Shown here one piece after another: positions 52,409 to 58,461 of a stretch of 58,461 bases of DNA. Made by a program: the position numbers and the translations under genes. The notes beneath the pieces were generated by a model. The model had not been told where the DNA came from. It did not search any database and was given only the letters and a program-made list of their open reading frames with translations. Numbering within the stretch: the stretch's first letter is position 1; each line of letters opens with the position of its first letter. The DNA lies in assembly GCA_028280105.1 (NCBI GenBank), contig JANQML010000206.1, positions 1 to 58,461 of the forward strand. The letters are read 5' to 3'. This DNA is from Desulfobacula sp. Its GTDB lineage: Bacteria; Desulfobacterota; Desulfobacteria; Desulfobacterales; Desulfobacteraceae.

Positions 52409-53434
52409 ATGGCCTTATCATCAACCCGTCCGACCATCGGCATTACCATGGGAGATCCATTGGGCATCGGCCCTGAAATTTTAATCAAAGCGTTGGATAA
52501 CCCTGATATCTATTCCATTTGCAGGCCGATTGTTTTGGGGGACGCCGGTGTATTATCCCGGGCTGTAGCACTTGTCGGCGCATCAATTGAACTCAATCCG
52601 GTCTCATTGCCGAAAAACGGTCTTTATTCATATAAAACGATTGATTTTTTGAAAGTGTCCGACCTTCAGCCGGATGGTTCACTGCTTTCCAGACCCACAC
52701 CGGAAACCGGTGCGGCAATGGAAAAATACATTTTAACCGGAATAGACCTTGCCATGACCAACCAAATCAATGGTCTGGTCACATGCCCGATCACTAAAAC
52801 AGCCATGAAACTTGCCGGATCAAAATTCCATGGTCATACGGAATTGCTGGCCCACCATACCCAAACCCGGAATTATGCCATGATGCTCTCAGGCGACACC
52901 CTAAAGGTCGTCCTTTCAACCATCCATATCCCGTTGTCACAGGTGCCGGATCAACTCAGCGTTCAAAACATATTGCAAACCATTGAACTGACCCATACCG
53001 GTTTAAAGGACCGCTTTGACATTAAATCACCGTGTATCGGTGTGGCCGGGTTAAATCCGCATGCCGGCGAAGAGCAAATGTTCGGCCCGGAGGAAACAGC
53101 CGTCATTTCCCCTGCAATCAGTCTGGCTAAAGACAAGGGGATCAATGTAACCGGCCCCCTGCCTCCGGACACTGTTTTTTATCAGGCTGCCAATCAAAGA
53201 TTTGATGCCGTTGTCTGCATGTACCATGACCAAGGTTTGATACCGTTCAAGTTGATCCACTTTAAAGATGGGGTCAACACCACGCTGGGGCTGCCCATTA
53301 TAAGGACCTCCGTAGATCATGGCACTGCCTATGATATCGCCTGGCAGGGAATTGCCGATTCCCTGAGTCTTGAACAGGCGATTAAAATGGCGGCGTTTCA
53401 GGCCGTAAACACCCAACGGAATCACCCCCTTTAA
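52409..53434 (+). CDS. pdxA: 4-Hydroxythreonine-4-phosphate dehydrogenase
   Basis: The 341-residue NAD-dependent metal enzyme of pyridoxal-phosphate synthesis begins PTIGITMGDPLGIGPEI and has the metal histidines in FHGHTELLAHHT near residue 140. Later segments are GLNPHAGEEQMFG near 215 and VVCMYHDQGLIPFK near 275. The length matches the family. The SD is weak. It is followed by uvrA after 34 bases and is probably co-transcribed. Confidence 0.95.
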   Translation: MALSSTRPTIGITMGDPLGIGPEILIKALDNPDIYSICRPIVLGDAGVLSRAVALVGASIELNPVSLPKNGLYSYKTIDFLKVSDLQPDGSLLSRPTPETGAAMEKYILTGIDLAMTNQINGLVTCPITKTAMKLAGSKFHGHTELLAHHTQTRNYAMMLSGDTLKVVLSTIHIPLSQVPDQLSVQNILQTIELTHTGLKDRFDIKSPCIGVAGLNPHAGEEQMFGPEETAVISPAISLAKDKGINVTGPLPPDTVFYQAANQRFDAVVCMYHDQGLIPFKLIHFKDGVNTTLGLPIIRTSVDHGTAYDIAWQGIADSLSLEQAIKMAAFQAVNTQRNHPL

Positions 53435-53468
53435 AAACCGGATCCGGACAAAATCAAACAAACATTCC

Positions 53469-56288
53469 ATGCATACCGATTATATTATCATTGAAGGCGC
53501 CCGGGAACATAACCTTAAAAACGTTACCGTTCAAATTCCCAGGAACAGCCTGACCATTATCACGGGGCCTTCCGGTTCCGGCAAATCGACCCTTGCCTTT
53601 GACACCCTTTATGCCGAAGGGCAACGCCGGTATGTTGAATCCTTGTCCGTCTATGCCAGGCAGTTTTTAGGGCAGATGAATAAACCGGATGTAGATGCCA
53701 TTACCGGGTTGAGCCCGGCCATTTCCATTGAACAGAAAACAGCCGGTCATAACCCGCGCTCCACCGTCGGCACGGTGACTGAGATTTACGATTATCTCAG
53801 ATTATTGTTTGCAAGGATCGGGCAACCCGTCTGTCATCAATGCGGCCAAGCCATTTCCCCGATTTCCATTGACCAGATAACCGACGCGGTCATGGCCCTT
53901 GAAGAAAAATCCAAACTGATCATTCTTGCCCCACTGGTATATAAAAAAAAGGGAAACCATGAAAAGCTGTTGTCCCGGATGAAGCAACAGGGGTTTGGCA
54001 GGGTCAGGGTTGACGGAAACATCCATTTGATCGAAGACTGCCCCGCCCTGGAAAAAGAATGCTTTCATACGATTGAGGCGGTTGTTGACAGACTGATCCT
54101 GAAACAGGGGATAGAGAACAGGTTGGCGGATTCTCTCGAACTGGCATTGTCTGTATCTGACGGACAGGTTAACGTCCTGGATGTCGGCACGGATAAAGAG
54201 CATTTTTTCAGTGAAGCGGCACGTTGTGTGAATTGCAACATCTGTTATCCGGAATTCACACCCGCCTCTTTTTCATTCAATTCCCCCCACGGAGCCTGTT
54301 CAAGATGCGGCGGACTCGGGGCATTAACCGAGTTTGATCCGGAACGGATCATACCCGATCCATCGCTATCCCTTCGCCAGGGAGCGGTTTTACCCTGGGC
54401 AAAAAGGGACTCTGTTCAATTCATGGAATTTTTAGATGCCCTGGTTACCCATTATAAACAAGATATCTATACCCCGTTTAAAGACCTTTCCAAATCATTT
54501 CAAAAGGTCGTGCTCTACGGTTCAAAAAAAGAGCCCATTGAATTTTATCGGGAGGTGGCAGATAAGAAAATCCGGTTTAAAAAACCCTTTGAAGGCGTCA
54601 TACCCAGCCTGAAAAAACAACTCTCAGAATCGGATTCCAAATATTCAAAAGATGAGATCAAACGCTTTATGAGCGACAGGCCCTGCCCCTCATGTAAAGG
54701 CTCCCGCCTCAATACCGTTTCCCGGTCTGTTCTGATAAACGGCCAAAACATCTCTCAGATCACCCGGTTGAGTATAAAAGAGATCCGCACCTATTTTTCA
54801 AACCTTGATTTTTCCGGTAAGGCGAAAACCATTGCCAGCACGATCATTCACGAATTAAACCAGCGGCTTGAATTTTTAGAAAATGTGGGGCTTGATTATC
54901 TGACCCTGGACAGATCCGCCGCCTCACTTTCCGGTGGTGAGAGCCAGAGAATCCGGCTTGCGACCCAGATCGGTTCCAAACTCACCGGTGTGTTGTATGT
55001 ACTGGATGAACCCAGCATCGGATTGCATCAGCAGGACAATGCCAAACTGATTTCAACGCTGATGGGGTTAAAAGATCTGGGAAATACCGTCTTGGTGGTT
55101 GAACATGATCAGGAAACGATCCTGGCCAGTGACCATGTGATCGATATGGGACCCGGAGCCGGTGTGAACGGCGGGGAAGTGATATTTTCCGGCACACCGG
55201 AAGACCTGTTAAAAGATAAGACCTCGTTGACCGGCCAATATCTGTCCGGTAAAAAGTCCATACCCGTCCCATCAAAAAGGCGTGCCGGAACCGGAGCTGC
55301 GCTGACCCTATATCAAGCCCAATCAAACAATTTGAAAAGTATTGATGTCTCCTTTCCTCTGGGAAAACTGACCTGTGTAACCGGTGTTTCCGGATCCGGT
55401 AAATCAACGCTTGTTCTGTCCACACTCTATCCGGCTCTGGCAAACCGGATCAACCACTCCAGAAAAAAAGTCGGTTCATTCAGCCGGATTTCCGGTCTTG
55501 AGCATGTGGACAAGGTGGTTCATATTGATCAATCGGCCATTGGCAAAACTCCTAGGAGCAACCCGGCAACCTATACCCAGGTCTTGAACCCGATCCGGGA
55601 TTTATTTTCCCATACAAAAGATGCAAAAGCCAAAGGGTTTAAGCCGGGCCGGTTCAGCTTTAATGTCAAGGGTGGCAGATGTGAAGCCTGTAAGGGGGAC
55701 GGCATTGTCAAAATCGAGATGCATTTTCTGCCGGATGTTTATGTGGTCTGCGATGTTTGTAAAGGCAGACGATACAATAGAGAAACCCTTGAAATTCAAT
55801 ATAAAGGTAAAAATATTGATCAGGTTCTAAATATGACCATCAAGCAGGCTGCCCGTTTTTTTGAAAACATCAGCAGTATTCGATCCAAACTCATGACATT
55901 GGTTGAGGTGGGACTCGGATATATCAAGCTCGGACAGCCCGGGCCTACCCTGTCCGGTGGCGAAGCCCAGCGCATCAAGCTGGCAAGAGAACTGTCAAAA
56001 AAAGGGACCGGAAAGACCGTTTATATTATGGATGAACCCACTACAGGCCTTCACAGCGACGATATCCATAAACTTATGATCGTGCTCAACCGACTGGTTG
56101 ATGCCAATAACACCGTTGTCGTGATCGAACATAACCTGGATGTAATTAAGTCGGCAGATCATGTGATCGATTTAGGACCGGGCGGAGGTGACAAAGGCGG
56201 AGAAATCATCGCACAGGGGACGCCTGAAGAGATCTGTAAAAACATTCATTCCCATACCGGGTTTTACCTGAGAAAAGTATTGAGCTAA
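53469..56288 (+). CDS. uvrA: Excinuclease ABC subunit A
   Basis: The 939-residue damage sensor of nucleotide excision repair has two ABC ATPase modules, with Walker A GPSGSGKSTLAF near residue 35 and GVSGSGKSTLVL near 640. The signatures are LSGGESQRIRLA near 490 and LSGGEAQRIKLA near 825. The zinc cysteines are in CVNCNICYPEF with CSRCGG, and in CEACKGDG with CDVCKGRRYN. The length is standard. It is the last gene of the pdxA-uvrA unit. Confidence 0.97.
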   Translation: MHTDYIIIEGAREHNLKNVTVQIPRNSLTIITGPSGSGKSTLAFDTLYAEGQRRYVESLSVYARQFLGQMNKPDVDAITGLSPAISIEQKTAGHNPRSTVGTVTEIYDYLRLLFARIGQPVCHQCGQAISPISIDQITDAVMALEEKSKLIILAPLVYKKKGNHEKLLSRMKQQGFGRVRVDGNIHLIEDCPALEKECFHTIEAVVDRLILKQGIENRLADSLELALSVSDGQVNVLDVGTDKEHFFSEAARCVNCNICYPEFTPASFSFNSPHGACSRCGGLGALTEFDPERIIPDPSLSLRQGAVLPWAKRDSVQFMEFLDALVTHYKQDIYTPFKDLSKSFQKVVLYGSKKEPIEFYREVADKKIRFKKPFEGVIPSLKKQLSESDSKYSKDEIKRFMSDRPCPSCKGSRLNTVSRSVLINGQNISQITRLSIKEIRTYFSNLDFSGKAKTIASTIIHELNQRLEFLENVGLDYLTLDRSAASLSGGESQRIRLATQIGSKLTGVLYVLDEPSIGLHQQDNAKLISTLMGLKDLGNTVLVVEHDQETILASDHVIDMGPGAGVNGGEVIFSGTPEDLLKDKTSLTGQYLSGKKSIPVPSKRRAGTGAALTLYQAQSNNLKSIDVSFPLGKLTCVTGVSGSGKSTLVLSTLYPALANRINHSRKKVGSFSRISGLEHVDKVVHIDQSAIGKTPRSNPATYTQVLNPIRDLFSHTKDAKAKGFKPGRFSFNVKGGRCEACKGDGIVKIEMHFLPDVYVVCDVCKGRRYNRETLEIQYKGKNIDQVLNMTIKQAARFFENISSIRSKLMTLVEVGLGYIKLGQPGPTLSGGEAQRIKLARELSKKGTGKTVYIMDEPTTGLHSDDIHKLMIVLNRLVDANNTVVVIEHNLDVIKSADHVIDLGPGGGDKGGEIIAQGTPEEICKNIHSHTGFYLRKVLS

Positions 56289-56368
56289 ATTATTTCCCCA
56301 ATAGATTTCTCTGGGGTAAAAACGATTCTGAATCCTGTTATCTCTTTGATGCGATCTGTTAAGAATAT

Positions 56369-56950
56369 TTAATCGTTGATCACACAGATGTCGGTATCAC
56401 ACGGGCAGGCCCCGTCCACTTCGCATGCATAGGCAATGCGAGAGGCTTTATCGTACAAAGACGGATCAATGGATTTAAACGGAAATGTCTTGATCCGGCG
56501 GGCCAGTCTTTTTTTAGAGGGGATATAATTCAAACCCTGTGCAATTAAACATCCGGTGTGACCGTCTATGATTTCAGCATCTTCTCCATTGGTAAAGACG
56601 GCAATCGGTATTTGATACGGCTCAATGATTCTTGATAATGCCAGTGTGGACAGACGTCTGGTTACCAGTGATCCAGGGGCGTATTTGATCATCATGACGA
56701 TATGATTTTCAATTCGGATAAGAAAATCTATTTTCATCCTGGCTTTTTTATCACCGGCATTTAACTCAAGCGTTCGTCCGGACAATATATCCGCCGGTTG
56801 ATATCCTTTATCCCGAACCAGTATTTTAGCAATCTTTTGACGGTATCGTTCGTCATGGGTGTCGGCTAAAATCCGGCCGGTCAGAAAATCATTGAGTTGT
56901 CCCAACACCAGATGATGCTCATTTGATTCAATACCCATATCCGTCTCCAA
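56369..56950 (-). CDS. Solitary HsdR N-terminal-like domain protein with C-terminal Cys cluster
   Basis: The 193-residue protein has the PD-(D/E)XK-like fold region of the type I restriction HsdR N-terminal family (KILVRDKGYQPADIL, then MKIDFLIRIENHIVMMIKY near residue 75). No helicase domain, HsdM or HsdS is present, so it is not a restriction enzyme by itself. The last 30 residues hold four close cysteines (CEVDGACPCDTDIC) that could bind a metal or iron-sulfur cluster. The start is the first of three in-frame ATGs. The substrate is unknown. Confidence 0.7.
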   Translation of the reverse strand: METDMGIESNEHHLVLGQLNDFLTGRILADTHDERYRQKIAKILVRDKGYQPADILSGRTLELNAGDKKARMKIDFLIRIENHIVMMIKYAPGSLVTRRLSTLALSRIIEPYQIPIAVFTNGEDAEIIDGHTGCLIAQGLNYIPSKKRLARRIKTFPFKSIDPSLYDKASRIAYACEVDGACPCDTDICVIND

Positions 56951-57048
56951 AAGATCGGCTGATATATATAGATAAAATGTTAAGAATCAAAAACACTTTT
57001 ACAAGCAATCTTAAATTTAAAACAGGATTACAACATACCGGATACCCA

Positions 57049-58092
57049 TTAAAAAGATACCGTAAATGTCAAAGAGCCGATGATCTGGTCTTGAATTTGG
57101 TCTTTAAACTGCCGTGTCCGATAGAGGTGTCGGTAAGTAAATTTGTACGGATCGAAATTAAAAGCCAATCCACCTGAAAAATCAACCACCAGTTTTTCTT
57201 TTTCAACACCATGACTGTCCCGAAACGTGTTACCGTCTAAAAACAGATCATGTCCCACGGCTTCCAATTGTGTCCCTGCAAACAAATGAAATCCAAAGGC
57301 GTGCCGATGCCCCGGATAGTGGGCCACCAACGGACTGGCGACGCCCGCACCCGGCCGGATGGTGTCTGATCCAAAATCATTGGGAATCTGATACCCGATA
57401 CGAAATTCACCTCCGGTAGCGGTGGAGACCCTGACATTACCCAGTGTAAGACCGGCATGACCGATCAGATCATAATCCAGAAACGATATCTCATTGCGGT
57501 ACAGGCGCCATTTTCTTTGCCAGGAAAACCGGATGGCCGGTTCATTATGCAGTTGATTATGCCATCCTTTGGCCGTAGGAATATCACGGATCTCATGAAC
57601 CGTGTTTTGGGCGGTTTCAGCAAAGGCATCCGGCCCCACAATTCCGAACACAATTTCCAGGGTATCGAGAACGGTATCGGTCTTGCTATGCAAGGCTAAA
57701 CCACCGAACAGAAATCCGGCATAGGGACGGTCGTTATTGTCTAAAGAGGTACGTTGAATATCGGCGGGGGTATAAATCTGCTGGCCGATCAGGATACCAA
57801 CATTATGGATGCTGCCAGGGGTTTCTGAAAAAGGGATGGCCTTTATTACCGGGATGCTCCAGTCCGGTAACCGGATATCGTCTTTGTACTGTTTCAGGTC
57901 ATTGGAAAGCCAGGTCAATTGCACGGCATTGGTGTAATATTTATCCGTATCTCCGAACAGGTCATTTTCAAAAAACAATTGAACAGTTTGGACTTGAGAC
58001 GCTTCATTTGATCGGGCAAAGGAATCAATTGAGCCAGTGACAATCAATAGAACAACAAAAATAATAGAGGCAGGGTAATTTATTACACACAC
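57049..58092 (-). CDS. LpxR-like outer-membrane lipid A deacylase (DUF2219)
   Basis: The 347-residue protein has a signal peptide (residues 1 to about 26) and the LpxR/DUF2219 start LFFENDLFGDTDKYYTNAVQ. NDRPYAGFLFGGLALHSKT near residue 130 and RPGAGVASPL near 270 also match, and it ends in a beta strand with a terminal Phe. LpxR is a 12-strand barrel that removes the 3'-acyloxyacyl group of lipid A. The GTG at 58092, with GAGG eight bases upstream, gives a proper signal peptide; a longer upstream reading is rejected. It is monocistronic, next to the rRNA operon end. Confidence 0.85.
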   Translation of the reverse strand: MCVINYPASIIFVVLLIVTGSIDSFARSNEASQVQTVQLFFENDLFGDTDKYYTNAVQLTWLSNDLKQYKDDIRLPDWSIPVIKAIPFSETPGSIHNVGILIGQQIYTPADIQRTSLDNNDRPYAGFLFGGLALHSKTDTVLDTLEIVFGIVGPDAFAETAQNTVHEIRDIPTAKGWHNQLHNEPAIRFSWQRKWRLYRNEISFLDYDLIGHAGLTLGNVRVSTATGGEFRIGYQIPNDFGSDTIRPGAGVASPLVAHYPGHRHAFGFHLFAGTQLEAVGHDLFLDGNTFRDSHGVEKEKLVVDFSGGLAFNFDPYKFTYRHLYRTRQFKDQIQDQIIGSLTFTVSF

Positions 58093-58321
58093 TGTCAAAT
58101 CCTCAAAATAATACTTTGGTCTGATTAATTTGAAATAGTAAAAAGTTACTCTAAGCCATATTCGAGATGAATATATACCATATTTTAACCGGTATTGGAT
58201 GTTAAAAGGAATCGTTAAAAGCAAGTAACGAAGATATCGGCAACAAATAAAATAATCCGTTATGTTGCTTTTAAGAAAATGAAGAAATCGTCTCGAAGAT
58301 CAGGTTAAACAATTAAACACA

Positions 58322-58357
58322 AAAAGCCCTGATGGTCATACGACTATCAGGGCTTTT
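58322..58357 (-). terminator. Intrinsic terminator of the rRNA operon
   Basis: The arms 58322-58337 and 58342-58357 form a 16-bp stem with one G-U pair around a four-base loop. On the minus strand the stem runs into TTTTTGTGTTT. It lies about ten bases after the 5S rRNA 3' end. Confidence 0.92.
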
Positions 58358-58368
58358 AAAAAAATAAT

Positions 58369-58461
58369 CCGGCAGCGTTCTACTCTCCCACACAGTCTCC
58401 CATGCAGTACCATCGACGCTAAAGAGCTTAACTTCCGTGTTCGAGATGGGTACGGGTGTGA
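58369..58461 (-). rRNA. rrf: 5S ribosomal RNA, 3' part (gene runs off the window)
   Basis: The plus-strand sequence is the complement of bacterial 5S rRNA; TACTCTCCCACACAGTCTCC, GCAGTACCATCG and GCTTAACTTCCGTGTTCG are highly conserved. About 93 of roughly 117 bases are present; the 5' end lies beyond 58461. The rest of the rRNA operon should follow outside the window. Confidence 0.95.

Noticed and set aside
1..58461. tRNA genes, CRISPR arrays, prophage or complete insertion sequences
   Set aside because: I looked for cloverleaf TTCRANYC segments, regular short repeats with spacers, integrases and transposases and saw none that could be supported.

Overview
The window is bacterial chromosome, most probably from an anaerobic sulfate-reducing member of the Desulfobacterota (Desulfobacteraceae-like). 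This rests on gene style only: ribosomal protein S6 with a long acidic tail, B12/radical SAM and HD-GYP proteins, a CoA-transferase/acetyltransferase fusion, and two tripartite tricarboxylate transporters beside sulfur-ester genes. No 16S or sulfate-reduction marker is present to prove it. The right edge cuts into a 5S rRNA gene on the minus strand, so an rRNA operon lies just outside.

Layout. (1) 1-730: remnant of an MdaB-like quinone reductase and copy A of a degenerate repeat. (2) 750-8263: a minus-strand operon tctCBA, gntR, amidohydrolase, citDEF behind one promoter carrying two palindromes. It encodes uptake and cleavage of a citrate-like acid, but the acyl-carrier subunit CitD has lost the serine that carries the prosthetic group. 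(3) 8486-17869: a second minus-strand accessory block with a cupin, a phosphosulfolactate-synthase-like enzyme, an alkylsulfatase-like metallo-beta-lactamase protein, a second tctCBA set, an arylsulfotransferase-family gene, a broken tandem partial copy of it, and a third family member upstream. A divergent IclR regulator follows at 18249. I read blocks 2 and 3 as one catabolic island for an unidentified carboxylated organosulfur compound; this is inference. (4) 19144-27834: a small conserved gene, copy B of the repeat with a long hairpin, a CoA-transferase/GNAT fusion with Gln at the catalytic Glu position, rlmD, an alpha/beta hydrolase, cinA and a B12/radical SAM gene.

(5) 27877-32713: a tryptophan operon trpEGDCF (no trpBA) with a readable attenuator: a leader peptide with four Trp codons, an antiterminator and a terminator. 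(6) 32761-43260: cell-envelope and housekeeping genes (LysM protein, SUMF1-domain protein, murJ-ftsB-like-TPR-rhodanese-MauE operon, rpsT with a TTG start, leuS-lptE, GAF/HD-GYP). (7) 43316-48781: rpsF-rpsR-DUF2232-rplI-dnaB-hflX with a promoter, a structured leader and an internal terminator. (8) 48854-58461: a small Cys-rich protein, a GlcD-type oxidase, a divergent DnaA, an AT-rich intergenic region, pdxA, uvrA, a solitary HsdR-N domain protein, an LpxR-like outer-membrane protein, and a terminator plus the 3' part of 5S rRNA.

The strongest candidate for something undescribed is the island at 750-19000: a CitDEF-like lyase that cannot be charged in the known way, next to sulfate-ester and sulfonate-type enzymes.
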